Part shown: positions 26,948-35,891 of the stretch, in pieces
Layout: each line of letters opens with the position of its first letter
How positions within the stretch are numbered: the first letter of the stretch is position 1
Assembly (NCBI RefSeq): GCF_000320405.1
Contig: NZ_KB291676.1
Location: 1-38,842 of the forward strand
DNA: 38,842 nucleotides
Direction: 5' to 3'
Origin: Clostridium celatum DSM 1785
GTDB taxonomy: Bacteria; Bacillota; Clostridia; Clostridiales; Clostridiaceae
Translations under genes and position numbers: made by a program
Notes under the pieces: generated by a model
Told to the model about the DNA's origin: nothing
Database searches by the model: none
The model's input: the letters and a program-made list of their open reading frames with translations, nothing else

Positions 26948-27361
26948 TTATGCTACGTATTCTCTAATACATTCTGGTACTTCTTCACTAGTATCAACAT
27001 TAACATTTATATAAATATTGATGCCAAATCTATCAGTTAATCCAGCTATCCTTCTAAATAAATCAGTAGATTCTTTCATTGTACATTTAACTATATTGAA
27101 TAATCCATCTATATATATATTTTCAATATCATAATTAGATGATATTATTCCACATAACATTCCATAAAAGCTTTGACAATCTTCAACATTATATTCATTA
27201 GTATCAACAAACCTTATTCCTCTAGATAGTTGTAACATTGGTCTTGAATCATCATCAATATAAACAGCATCACCTTTGGCATCTAGTTGTTGGTGGTTGG
27301 CTAATTCTATTAACCTTTTTGTCTTTCCAGAACCTCTTCTTGCACAAAAAACTTGAATCAT
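26948..27361 (-). CDS. Small P-loop ATP-binding protein
   Basis: 137 residues from the ATG at 27361, 8 nt after AGGAG; a GTG at 27370 lies in that site. The N-terminus is a strand plus Walker A loop (VFCARRGSGKTKRLI). A Walker B-like strand follows at IENIYIDGLFNIV (about 82-94), and a third strand is GINIYINVNVD. It therefore looks like a minimal P-loop NTPase domain without extra domains. It is preceded by a 200-nt gap and followed by a terminator, so it appears to be a single-gene unit. I know of no established function for such short clostridial proteins. Confidence 0.75.
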   Translation of the reverse strand: MIQVFCARRGSGKTKRLIELANHQQLDAKGDAVYIDDDSRPMLQLSRGIRFVDTNEYNVEDCQSFYGMLCGIISSNYDIENIYIDGLFNIVKCTMKESTDLFRRIAGLTDRFGINIYINVNVDTSEEVPECIREYVA

Positions 27362-27582
27362 TGGAACCACTCCTTTTTTATAATATTTTTATATGAAACA
27401 TCTCCTTTTAATAGAAGGTGTAAGTTCAACTAACCAAAATTTAAAATTTGTCGCTTCACTAAATAGATTTTTTAATATCAATTCTATTAACTATATAAAT
27501 TTATTATTAACAATCTAGCTTGATTTAAATCACAATATTTATTAACTTTTCTTTAAAGTTATTATTCGCTATTTAAATTTTA

Positions 27583-28728
27583 TTATTCAAAGTTAATAGG
27601 CAAAATAACTTTAAAGCAATCCTCTATTGTTGAATTTATCAATTTAACCTTTCCCTTTCCTTTAAATGCTTTCTTTATTCTTTCTATTCCACTACCATCA
27701 TTACTAAATCTATTTTTATCATCTAAAGATATTAATTTATCATATATCCACATATTTCTCTTATTATATCCACTATTTGAATTATAGCTCCCCTTACTTA
27801 TTAATTGTCCTGGACTTATTATTATTATTGACTTTTTAGTAAGTATAATCTCTATAACTTTATCAGCTCTAGAGTACTCCCTATACATAACTGCATTTTT
27901 TACAGCTTCCATCACTGCATAAATTGGATATTCCTTAGATAATAACGTATACATTTCTTTTTTTACTTTATCTATCATATATAAAAGATTTCCATTAATA
28001 ACCATAACTTTGCTAGAGTTTATATTTCTTTTATCAATAATCTTAATAGCATTATGCGGTATACATATACTATTGTGATCTGAAAAAACTAATAAACCTC
28101 CAAATGTACACCTATATTTCTTACTTTTTTTATCTAAATAAGTTATTCCTGCACTCTCTAATAAAAATTTTTCATTCTCTTTATTTATATATATTCCTTT
28201 GTTTTTAAAATATTTGCTTATTAAGTCCATATTTAAAAAATCAACTGTACTTTTTATTATTGGGCATGTTTCAACGGTTAATAGTAAGTTTTCTTCAAAA
28301 GCGGCTACTAGTTCAGCCTTTCTCATTGTATCTGTAATTGACCCTCTTCTAATATAAAAGGATCCTGTTTCTTTTATTTGATAAGGTTTTTGACCTCCAT
28401 CATAAATTGTGATTACTCCAACTTGTTTACCCTCAACTTCTATAACCTCTACTGTTATAGGTATGGGTGGCTCACACCTTGAACTTACTACTTGCTGTAT
28501 TTTTTCTTCATCTAATGATTTTAGCTTATTAATCCCAATTACTCTTTTAGTCTTATCTTCTATACCAATTACTAAATACCCTCTTCCCCCTCTTGAATTT
28601 GCTATAGCACATACATCCTTTGCAAGTTCTTTCTTACCAGATTCAGAAGAAATATCTAGTTTAAGCTTAAAATCTAACTTAATACCTTCTCTTTGTTGTA
28701 TTAACGATAATAGCTTTTTCTTATTCAT
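27583..28728 (-). CDS. AlbA_2/Schlafen-type putative transcriptional regulator with ATPase-like C-terminus
   Basis: 381 residues. The N-terminal AlbA_2 domain (about 1-130) shows LDFKLKL, ELAKDVCAIANSRGGRGYLVIGIED and KPYQIKETGSFYIRRGSITDTM. The C-terminal half has a conserved AVMEAVKNAVMYREY segment and IIIISPGQL, as in the HATPase_c_4 domain of these regulators, ending with RFSNDGSGIERIKKAF. Such proteins are annotated as putative transcriptional regulators or helicase-like, and their targets are generally unknown. It is read away from the ger operon, whose terminator separates the two. Confidence 0.82.
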   Translation of the reverse strand: MNKKKLLSLIQQREGIKLDFKLKLDISSESGKKELAKDVCAIANSRGGRGYLVIGIEDKTKRVIGINKLKSLDEEKIQQVVSSRCEPPIPITVEVIEVEGKQVGVITIYDGGQKPYQIKETGSFYIRRGSITDTMRKAELVAAFEENLLLTVETCPIIKSTVDFLNMDLISKYFKNKGIYINKENEKFLLESAGITYLDKKSKKYRCTFGGLLVFSDHNSICIPHNAIKIIDKRNINSSKVMVINGNLLYMIDKVKKEMYTLLSKEYPIYAVMEAVKNAVMYREYSRADKVIEIILTKKSIIIISPGQLISKGSYNSNSGYNKRNMWIYDKLISLDDKNRFSNDGSGIERIKKAFKGKGKVKLINSTIEDCFKVILPINFE

Positions 28729-28841
28729 TTATATCCCTTTATACTCTCTTTAATATATACTATTCATCCATCAATAAACTGTTAATATACATAAACTATC
28801 CAATTCATAACTTTCTTTTGTTAGTAATATATTTATATTTG

Positions 28842-28910
28842 AAATAGTTAAAAAAAAGAACAAAGAAAGAGTAATTGTATTAATAATTCTTTCTTTGTTC
28901 TTTACTATTT
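28842..28910 (-). terminator. Terminator of the gerKA-gerKC operon
   Basis: A perfect 16-bp stem (28855-28870 with 28888-28903), extended by AAATAGT/ACTATTT flanks, and eight U on the minus strand. It lies about 100 nt after the gerKC stop. Confidence 0.9.
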
Positions 28911-29005
28911 GAACTAATTCATATTTAAATTTATTTATTATACTCTTACAAATAATCCTTTTCAATAAATCTCAAATGATTACTTCCAATATTTTTCGCT
29001 AGGAT

Positions 29006-30133
29006 TTATATACTATCTTTTGTAGTTCCTGTTCCTTTTATAATTATATTTGTGTGAACTTCTATATCGGTATTAGCTAAAGGGTCATCTTCATCTAAAT
29101 CAGGATAATACATTTCTACCATTCGCTTAATATCAAATATATCTAAATCCTTTTTCTTATATTTTTCAAAAATATATTGAGTATATCCATTAATATATGC
29201 TTCTTCATTAACTTTAATATAATCTAATGCTGAACTATCAACAGTTAACTTTCCTTGAATTTCGCTAATAGAAACTTCTAAATTAATATTTTTTATCAGC
29301 TTAAATTTTTTATTATCATATTTTAAAACATCACTTATTCCACCATCTAAAATTTCTAAAGTAACAAAATTTTCTTTACTTTGTGGATTAGCTATATCTA
29401 GAGTTCCTGCCTTTGTAGTTCCCATTAATAAATTATACATTAAACTATCTTTGTCATCTATTTGTTCAACTAGTTTATTATCCTTAAATATTGATGCTCC
29501 ACTTATTTCAACCTTTTTATCTAAAGCATCTTCTTTTAAATCTATTGATGTCAATAGAGCAGTATTACTTCCCATCAATATATTACTTAAATAATAATTT
29601 ATATTAGATTTAACTGCTTTTTCATTGTATTTATCTTTTCCTACTAAATCATTTAAAAATAATCCTAAATACTCTTCATCAGTAGACACTGTCTCTAATA
29701 AATCATCTATATCTCCATAATAAACAAATGCACTTGGCTTCATTTGAAATTCACTATTATTGTTTATTAAATCTAGGAATTTCTTTATCCCATTTCTTGC
29801 AGCCTTTTCCGTAAATATATAAGCTCTAGTTTGACTATAATTTAATTTATAACTTGAAACAGAGTTTATTGAATTTAAAGCTTCTAAAGCTGTCTTCCCT
29901 GTTCCCTTATAAATTATACGTCTACCTTTGTCTGAACTATCATTTGCACTTCTATATGGTTTTACACAATCTAAATATATTACGCATTGATTTAAATCAT
30001 CTACATCAAAAATGATACTTGTTGAAAATGTTACTTTATTTATATCATTATAGTTAAAACATCCACTAAAAATTAATGGAATAAGCATTATAATTATAGT
30101 ACTTGTAATAACTTTCACTATACGCTTCTTCAT
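29006..30133 (-). CDS. gerKC: Spore germination receptor lipoprotein, Ger(x)C family
   Basis: 375 residues, the family's usual size. The signal peptide ends with the lipobox IFSGC (Cys25), so the protein is lipid-anchored to the outer side of the inner spore membrane. The body follows the Ger(x)C pattern, including KLNYSQTRAYIFTEKAARNG and KNINLEVSISEIQGKL, and ends in an INGYTQYIFEKYKKKDLDIFDI helix. Its ATG shares a base with the gerKA stop (TAATG), so the genes are translationally coupled. In C. perfringens, GerKC is a main component of germinant sensing. That role here is inferred by family and gene order. Confidence 0.92.
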   Translation of the reverse strand: MKKRIVKVITSTIIIMLIPLIFSGCFNYNDINKVTFSTSIIFDVDDLNQCVIYLDCVKPYRSANDSSDKGRRIIYKGTGKTALEALNSINSVSSYKLNYSQTRAYIFTEKAARNGIKKFLDLINNNSEFQMKPSAFVYYGDIDDLLETVSTDEEYLGLFLNDLVGKDKYNEKAVKSNINYYLSNILMGSNTALLTSIDLKEDALDKKVEISGASIFKDNKLVEQIDDKDSLMYNLLMGTTKAGTLDIANPQSKENFVTLEILDGGISDVLKYDNKKFKLIKNINLEVSISEIQGKLTVDSSALDYIKVNEEAYINGYTQYIFEKYKKKDLDIFDIKRMVEMYYPDLDEDDPLANTDIEVHTNIIIKGTGTTKDSI

Positions 30134-31542
30134 TAATTTTTACCTCCAGTACCTATTATCCTCTTAGATATTCTATCTAATTTTCCTCTAAAGAAAACAT
30201 CTCTAAATCTATATTCACTAGTACTTCCAATTGGAAATAAAAATGCATATCCCACTGATTCTAATTCACAAAGTTGAATTATAAAAATAAGTGCTCCTGC
30301 TAAAAATCCTGGTATTCCAAGCAAAGCTGAAAATAGCATTATTACTATTGACCAAAAAGATAATGCACCATATATTTTAGGTATTAAAAAATAACTTAAT
30401 GTACTTACTGCAACTACTATTATTGTTACTCTTGATGCAATACCAGCTCCAACAGCAGCATCTCCTAATATAAGTGCTGAAACAATACTCATAGCACCTC
30501 CAATTGGATGAGGCAACCTTAAACCAGCTTCTTTTATTAATTGAAATGCAATCATCATTACAATTACTTCTATAAATGTCGGGAAAGGTACTCCTGCTCT
30601 TGCTACTGCCATCCTAAATATAAATAAACTCGGTATCATTGAAAAATGATATGTAATAACAGCCACATAAAATCCTGGTAAAAATGTAGCCATAAAAAAT
30701 GCTATCCATCTTAAAATTCTATAAAAATTTGTACAATGCCTATTTATATAATAATCATCAGGCATTTGAAAGTTTTCCAAGAAGAAATACGGAGCTGTTA
30801 TTACAAATGGTGTTCCATCTACAATTATTCCTATTCTTCCTTCTAATATTTTTGCTGCAACCTCATCTGGTTTTTCTGTATACCCTACTGTATCAAAAAA
30901 TGAATGTTGATGTTTTAAATTTACTTCTATATAGTTTGAATCTAGTATAAATCTTAAATCTAAATTTTTAATTGTATCTTTTACTCTATTAATAAGTTCC
31001 TCTGGTGCAACATTTTTTATATAAACAATTGCTACTGAAGTTTGTGATTCTTCACCTACTATTAATGCTTCAAACTTTAAATCCGGATTTTTAACACGTC
31101 TTCTTATAAGTGCAACATTATCAACTATAAGTTCATTAAAACCTTCCCTAGGTCCTTTAAGTACAGCCTCTGTTTCTGGTATTCCTATACCTCTTCTTGG
31201 AAAGTTCTTAATTTCACAAAAAATAATTTCATTAAAATCCTTTAGTACTAATACTGCATCTCCGTTTAATACATGAGTAATAGCATCATCTGCATCCTTA
31301 GCCATTCCAGTTGCACTCATATCTAAAACTTTTTGTATTAAATCTTGTGGAGTTGATATATTACTATTTTTTAATTCTCCAAAACCTCTTAATGGCAAAA
31401 TCATATATTCCATAAGCCATTGACTATTACATAAATCATCTATAAATACTAAGGTTCCTTCTCCTAAAATAGTATTAATCTCTCTATATTTTACATCAAA
31501 ACAATTTTCTAATTTTTCTTTTATATATTTTAAATTCTCCAT
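30133..31542 (-). CDS. gerKA: Spore germination receptor A subunit (GerA family)
   Basis: 469 residues. The cytoplasmic N-terminal half (about 1-280) contains GEGTLVFIDDLCN and the VLKGPREGFNELIVDNVALIRRR segment typical of GerA subunits. The C-terminal half has about five membrane helices and the conserved RLPHPIGGAMSIVSALILGDAAV stretch (at about 335-357). With a GerB-type permease and the GerC lipoprotein it forms the nutrient germinant receptor of the inner spore membrane. SD AGGTGATG precedes the ATG. It is first in the operon with gerKC and divergent from gerKB. Confidence 0.95.
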   Translation of the reverse strand: MENLKYIKEKLENCFDVKYREINTILGEGTLVFIDDLCNSQWLMEYMILPLRGFGELKNSNISTPQDLIQKVLDMSATGMAKDADDAITHVLNGDAVLVLKDFNEIIFCEIKNFPRRGIGIPETEAVLKGPREGFNELIVDNVALIRRRVKNPDLKFEALIVGEESQTSVAIVYIKNVAPEELINRVKDTIKNLDLRFILDSNYIEVNLKHQHSFFDTVGYTEKPDEVAAKILEGRIGIIVDGTPFVITAPYFFLENFQMPDDYYINRHCTNFYRILRWIAFFMATFLPGFYVAVITYHFSMIPSLFIFRMAVARAGVPFPTFIEVIVMMIAFQLIKEAGLRLPHPIGGAMSIVSALILGDAAVGAGIASRVTIIVVAVSTLSYFLIPKIYGALSFWSIVIMLFSALLGIPGFLAGALIFIIQLCELESVGYAFLFPIGSTSEYRFRDVFFRGKLDRISKRIIGTGGKN

Positions 31543-31612
31543 TCACATCACCTAAAGATATTATTCCTCACATAATGTTTAATATTCATTTTTTTGAGAA
31601 TAATAAAATAGA

Positions 31613-31629
31613 CTTAGTTTTAAACTAAG
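31613..31629. promoter_or_regulatory. Dyad in the gerKA/gerKB divergent promoter region
   Basis: CTTAGTTT and its exact reverse complement around a central T, 18 nt before the gerKB start codon. The 105-nt gap must hold both promoters. A TGAATA element toward gerKA, with GAATAAT 16 nt on, resembles forespore sigma-factor sites, but I cannot call it firmly. Confidence 0.45.
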
Positions 31630-31647
31630 ATAATTGGAGGTGGAAAA

Positions 31648-32718
31648 ATGAATAAGTTATCAGCTAAACACTTTATTCTTTTTATATTAGGTGTTACTTG
31701 TATTTCATTTAAAACATACCCTTCTTTGTTTATAAAACTTGGGGGTAGGGATACATGGGTTTACACACTAATTACATTTTTTGTTTTTTTAGCTTTTGCA
31801 ATATATTTAATCTATGTTATGAGTTCAAGAAAAACCTATGATATAAATGAAATATTTACATCTGGATTATCTAAATATATAGGTAATTTATTTTTATTCT
31901 TATTTGCTCTTGGGTTATTTTTAGCTTCTATTGAAGCTACTACTGTAGAAGCTAATGTTGTTAAAACATGTTTTTTCCTTAAAACACCTGCTTGGTATAT
32001 AATTATTTTCTTCCTTATACCTTCTGTAATTTTACTTGGAAAAAACTTTAAAACCCTTTTGATTTTTATAATAATTTCAGTATTTTCTTTATTAGCTAAT
32101 ACTGTTTTATTAGATATTATTGTTGAAACATATAAAGACGTAAAATATGTGCTTCCTGTATTTTCCGGAAACGTTGCTTCTGAACTTTTAAATACAGGCT
32201 TATTAATCTTAGGTTCATTGTCAGCTTTTGTTATAGCCTTACCTTATTTAAAATATTTAACTAAAGATGATAAAATAAAAAAACATAGTTTAATAGCTTT
32301 ATTAATTATTGGTTTCGTATGTACATATGTTATCTTAGGAATTATATCTACTTTTGGTCCACTTAGAGCTGCTAATATTTTTTATCCTGAATTTCCTCAA
32401 AGTCAAAGAGTCCAAATAGCTGGCTTCTTAGAATTTGGTGAACTATTTTTCTTATATCAAACAGTAGTTGGTTTCTTTGTTAAATATATTTTATGTGCTT
32501 ATGGAGTTTATTTAATTTTTGAAAAATTCATCAAAAACCGTAAATATTTTATAGCAATTTATACTATATTAGTTTTTATAATTTCTACTCTTTTAGCAGG
32601 AAATAATTATGTTTTATTTAATATATTAAAATATTATCAATACGTTAATTTAGTATTGTTTATATTAATTCCTCTCATTGCATTTATAGCTTTTAATTTT
32701 AAATTTAAGAAAAAATAA
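31648..32718 (+). CDS. gerKB: Spore germination receptor B subunit (GerB-type permease)
   Basis: 356 residues with about ten membrane helices, in the amino-acid-permease-like fold of GerB subunits, which are thought to bind the germinant. The start is supported by GGAGGTG 5 nt before the ATG. The gene is monocistronic and faces away from gerKA-gerKC; the same layout is known for the C. perfringens gerK locus. FYPEFPQSQRVQIAGFLEFGE and the preceding FGPLRAANIF match GerB-type sequences. Confidence 0.92.
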   Translation: MNKLSAKHFILFILGVTCISFKTYPSLFIKLGGRDTWVYTLITFFVFLAFAIYLIYVMSSRKTYDINEIFTSGLSKYIGNLFLFLFALGLFLASIEATTVEANVVKTCFFLKTPAWYIIIFFLIPSVILLGKNFKTLLIFIIISVFSLLANTVLLDIIVETYKDVKYVLPVFSGNVASELLNTGLLILGSLSAFVIALPYLKYLTKDDKIKKHSLIALLIIGFVCTYVILGIISTFGPLRAANIFYPEFPQSQRVQIAGFLEFGELFFLYQTVVGFFVKYILCAYGVYLIFEKFIKNRKYFIAIYTILVFIISTLLAGNNYVLFNILKYYQYVNLVLFILIPLIAFIAFNFKFKKK

Positions 32719-32785
32719 ACTATACTTTATATTTATTTATTTTTAAATCAGTATATTTTTAACAAATTTTAACTTGGTATATTGG

Positions 32786-32813
32786 TTGCACTTTTACCAA
32801 ATTATGCTATAAT
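32786..32813 (+). promoter_or_regulatory. Promoter of the zinc-ribbon gene
   Basis: TTGCAC, 16-nt spacer, TATAAT with TG extension. The predicted leader is about 115 nt, long for such a small gene. Confidence 0.75.
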
Positions 32814-32819
32814 AATAGT

Positions 32820-32936
32820 GTAATAAAAATCATTAGGAAGTTCTATGATAATATCATTAAATACCCCTTGTCCTTAGTGGGTTTAAATTGTAAGTTATCA
32901 AGATTACCCCTATGGATTTTAAGGAGGGTATATAAA
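32820..32936 (+). promoter_or_regulatory. Leader of the zinc-ribbon gene with possible SD-masking repeats
   Basis: TACCCC occurs at 32862-32867 and 32905-32910. Both can pair with GGGTA at 32926-32930, which overlaps the end of the AAGGAGGGTA ribosome binding site, and with GGGT at 32879-32882. Alternative pairings are therefore possible. No known riboswitch is recognised. Confidence 0.35.
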
Positions 32937-33101
32937 ATGGAAGATAAGATTATCGTATGTAAGGATTGTGGAAAGGAATTTACTTTCACTGTAGGAGAAC
33001 AAGAATTCTACAAAGAAAAGGGATTCGAAAATGATCCAGTAAGATGTCCTGACTGCAGAAGAGCAAGAAAAGCTCAAAAGATGAATAGAGAAAGAAAGTA
33101 A
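32937..33101 (+). CDS. Small zinc-ribbon protein
   Basis: 54 residues from the ATG at 32937 (AAGGAGGG 8-9 nt before); an upstream in-frame ATG at 32868 has no site and its extension is not protein-like. Two CxxC knuckles (VCKDCGKE and RCPDCRRA) form one zinc ribbon, followed by a basic tail rich in Lys and Arg. This is the pattern of short zinc-ribbon proteins that are common in clostridia and whose role is unknown. The basic tail suggests nucleic-acid contact, which is inference only. Confidence 0.85.
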   Translation: MEDKIIVCKDCGKEFTFTVGEQEFYKEKGFENDPVRCPDCRRARKAQKMNRERK

Positions 33102-33121
33102 CTCTTTTTTTAACTAACAAT

Positions 33122-33148
33122 AAAGCTCTAGCATTTGCTAGAGCTTTT
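33122..33148 (+). terminator. Terminator of the zinc-ribbon gene
   Basis: AAAGCTCTAGCA (33122-33133) pairs with 33136-33147, followed by a short T run. The tip must open to make a loop. Confidence 0.85.
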
Positions 33149-33566
33149 ATTAATATATACGTCCTATTTTTTAATATACTATTATATTTTAATTCTCTTT
33201 GAATCTAAAATTATATATTTCTTACATACTTTCTATTAAATAAAAACTCTTGGATTCTTATGTACTTAAAATATTATTTTTTTATAATAAATATAAGTAA
33301 TTTTACACTATCTTTCTTTTATAGCCTTAAATTTGCATTTATTATGCTATAAAGTATATAATATAACTATAATTGACATGAAAATTTTATAACAATATAA
33401 TTAAAATATTAGACTTATTTTAAACTTGAATTTTTAATTTTATAGAATTAAATTTTACTTATCTAAAAATTCTAAGTTTAGTTAAATAAAATTATAAAAA
33501 CCTATAATTCAATAGGTTAAAACATGTCCGTCAAAAGATTTATATGAAAGAAAAGGGGTGCTATCT
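33149..33566. other. Intergenic region upstream of trpS
   Basis: About 420 nt, AT-rich, without a credible ORF. It holds the trpS promoter (33373-33401) and a 150-nt leader with a small hairpin (AACCTAT 33499-33505 with ATAGGTT 33512-33518). I see no T-box core (no AGGGTGGnACCGCG-like element), so trpS is not under T-box control here. Confidence 0.6.
33373..33401 (+). promoter_or_regulatory. trpS promoter
   Basis: TTGACA, 17-nt spacer, TATAAT: exact consensus in both boxes. Confidence 0.85.
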
Positions 33567-34574
33567 TTGGATAACATAACAGAAAATAAGAAAGTTATTT
33601 TTAGTGGTATACAACCATCTGGGAACTTAACTTTAGGTAACTATTTAGGTGCGTTAAAAAATTGGGTTAAATTACAAGATGAATACGATTGCTTTTTCTG
33701 TGTAGTTGATTTACATGCTATAACAGTTAAGCAAGTTCCAGCAGATTTAAGAAAGAGAACTTTAGAAGTTTTAGCTATTTATTTAGCTTGTGGAATTAAT
33801 CCAGATAAAAATACTTTATTTATACAATCTCATGTGCCTGCACATTCAGAAGCTTCATGGCTTTTAACTTGTAATACTTACATGGGTGAGCTTTCAAGAA
33901 TGACTCAATTTAAAGATAAATCTCAAAAGCATGGTGATTCTATACCTGCTGGTCTATTTGCTTATCCTGTACTTATGGCTGCAGATATATTATTATACAA
34001 TACTGATTTGGTTCCAGTTGGAAGTGACCAAAAACAACATTTAGAGTTAGCTAGAGATTTATCTAATAGATTCAACAATGTTTATAGCCCAACGTTTAAG
34101 GTGCCAGATCCATATATTCCACCAGTAGGTGCTAGAGTTATGAGTCTACAAGATCCAACTAAGAAAATGTCAAAATCAGATGATAATCCAAATAGCTTTA
34201 TCTTAATTATGGATCCACCAGATGTTATTAGAAAGAAAATATCTAGAGCTGTTACTGATAGCATTGGTGTTGTAAACTATACTGATGAGCAACCTGGAGT
34301 TAAAAATTTACTTGATATCCTTATTTCAATTAAAGGTTATAGTAAAGAAGAGGTTGTTGAATTATATAAAGGTAAAGGCTATGTTGATTTAAAGAAAGAC
34401 GTTGCTGAGGCTATAGTTGAAGAATTAGCTCCTATTCAAGAAAAAGTTAATTCTTTACTTAAAGATAAAAAAGCTTTAGAAGCAATTTACAAACAAGGTG
34501 CTGAAAAAGCAAACTATGCTGCAACTAAAAATCTTAGAAAAATGCAAAAGAAAATTGGTTTAATACCAAGATAA
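33567..34574 (+). CDS. trpS: Tryptophanyl-tRNA synthetase
   Basis: 335 residues from TTG at 33567, 8 nt after AAAAGGGG; the GTG at 33558 lies in that site. TrpRS is a class Ic cytoplasmic enzyme that charges tRNA-Trp. The HIGH-type motif appears as GNLTLGNYLGA near residue 20, and KMSKS lies at 200-204. The tryptophan-site elements DLHAIT and DQKQHLELARDL are present. The length is normal. It is a single-gene unit ending at a strong terminator. Confidence 0.97.
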   Translation: MDNITENKKVIFSGIQPSGNLTLGNYLGALKNWVKLQDEYDCFFCVVDLHAITVKQVPADLRKRTLEVLAIYLACGINPDKNTLFIQSHVPAHSEASWLLTCNTYMGELSRMTQFKDKSQKHGDSIPAGLFAYPVLMAADILLYNTDLVPVGSDQKQHLELARDLSNRFNNVYSPTFKVPDPYIPPVGARVMSLQDPTKKMSKSDDNPNSFILIMDPPDVIRKKISRAVTDSIGVVNYTDEQPGVKNLLDILISIKGYSKEEVVELYKGKGYVDLKKDVAEAIVEELAPIQEKVNSLLKDKKALEAIYKQGAEKANYAATKNLRKMQKKIGLIPR

Positions 34575-34591
34575 TTTATATAATAAAAAAA

Positions 34592-34642
34592 GGATTATTA
34601 AACATAGAAATGAAATTTCTAAAGTTTTAATAATCCCTTTTT
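34592..34642. terminator. Bidirectional terminator between trpS and the DHHW gene
   Basis: GGATTATTAAA (34592-34602) with 34626-34636, an inner AGAAA/TTTCT hairpin, and a T run on the plus strand and A-run-encoded U tract on the minus strand. Confidence 0.85.
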
Positions 34643-34680
34643 CTTTCCAATGTTGATTTTTAATCATAAATATAAACCAA

Positions 34681-35874
34681 CTAGCTTCCAATATTTAAGA
34701 TAGAATCATCACTATTGAAAGTATTAGAATTATATAAAAATAATACGTCTGTTATTTCTTTATTTTTAATTAACTTATCTAAATCATCATAAAAATATCT
34801 TAAATCAACAACATCAATCTCTCCATAATGTGATGTTAAAAATGGTAAAAAGCAATTAGCATATGAATCCTTAATTATAAGCAACTTTTTATTCGGATCT
34901 CCTAATGTTTTAATATTTATAAATGGATGATTTCCTCCAGTAAATACTTCATATTTATCTTTTTTATCTAATGCCTCACTATTAAAAAGACTTGTGCTTT
35001 TCTTTTGCTCCTCTACATAATTTACAATAATATCTGAATCTTTTGGAACATATACATCAATACTATCTACATTTTTGCCTTTTGTCCCTATCTTCGAGCT
35101 TAAACTTCCATAGAACGAATCAGTAACATTAATTACATCAAAGTCTTCTATAGATTTAGGTGTTAATCCTAATTTTTCACACATCACCTTATATGCAATA
35201 TATGCGCCTTTGCTTGTCCAGTGATGATCTGTCTTATAGTATATATATTCATCCTTATTTTCATGCAAAGCCTCATATGGATTAATTTTAACAATATTAT
35301 CATTTAATCCTGAAAATACTTTATCTATATAAGTTAATTCATCATCATTTGGTGCATATTTAGGTAATTTATCTTCTAAAACCTTAGTTGCTGTAGGAAC
35401 TAGCATAAAACTTATATTTAAATTGCTGTGCCTTTCATAAAATGAATTTATAGCACCTATTTTTCTAGTAGTTTCTTCACTAGTTCCTTCTTTAAATTTT
35501 TCAAGTAACTGTCCATCTTTTCCAATATAAACTGAGTTACTTTCTTTTTTTCCTTCTAATTTTTCTAAGTTAGATTTAATGTTAATAAATCCTTTCCTCC
35601 CTGCGAAGTTATCTTCTACATAATCTGTATATTCTTCAATAAATTCACCACTTAAAAATTTCTTCATTGTAAATTCCGGCATTGTTGCTAACATTCTATT
35701 CTCTTCTTCAGAAAAAGTTTTATCTTTTTTAAAAACATTAAAAACTATTACTACTGCTATGAATGTTATAAAAACTAGTGCCATAATTATATTTAAATCT
35801 TTATTATATGTTTTTGTTCTTTTTATTTTTACTCGTCTTTTATAATCTTTATAATACTGCTTTTGATTTTCCAT
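34681..35874 (-). CDS. DHHW-motif (AlgJ/AlgX-like) exported acyltransferase accessory protein
   Basis: 397 residues. A cytoplasmic basic N-terminus, one membrane helix (about 27-47), then an extracytoplasmic SGNH-like domain. The DHHW motif (Asp216-His217-His218-Trp219) and KDSYAN with Ser337 correspond to the catalytic elements of AlgJ/AlgX-type proteins, which move acetyl groups onto extracellular polymers. FSEEENRMLATMPEF near 54-68 is typical of this family. It is the last of four genes, 17 nt behind the MBOAT gene. The acceptor polymer is not known. Confidence 0.87.
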   Translation of the reverse strand: MENQKQYYKDYKRRVKIKRTKTYNKDLNIIMALVFITFIAVVIVFNVFKKDKTFSEEENRMLATMPEFTMKKFLSGEFIEEYTDYVEDNFAGRKGFINIKSNLEKLEGKKESNSVYIGKDGQLLEKFKEGTSEETTRKIGAINSFYERHSNLNISFMLVPTATKVLEDKLPKYAPNDDELTYIDKVFSGLNDNIVKINPYEALHENKDEYIYYKTDHHWTSKGAYIAYKVMCEKLGLTPKSIEDFDVINVTDSFYGSLSSKIGTKGKNVDSIDVYVPKDSDIIVNYVEEQKKSTSLFNSEALDKKDKYEVFTGGNHPFINIKTLGDPNKKLLIIKDSYANCFLPFLTSHYGEIDVVDLRYFYDDLDKLIKNKEITDVLFLYNSNTFNSDDSILNIGS

Positions 35875-35891
35875 AAAATCATCTTCCTTTT

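Noticed and set aside
28771..28965. 64-residue minus-strand ORF
   Set aside because: It begins at a TTG without a ribosome binding site and runs through the perfect 16-bp ger-operon terminator, so it is most likely non-coding.
33149..33566. T-box leader upstream of trpS
   Set aside because: No specifier stem or T-box core sequence; only a consensus promoter and a small hairpin.
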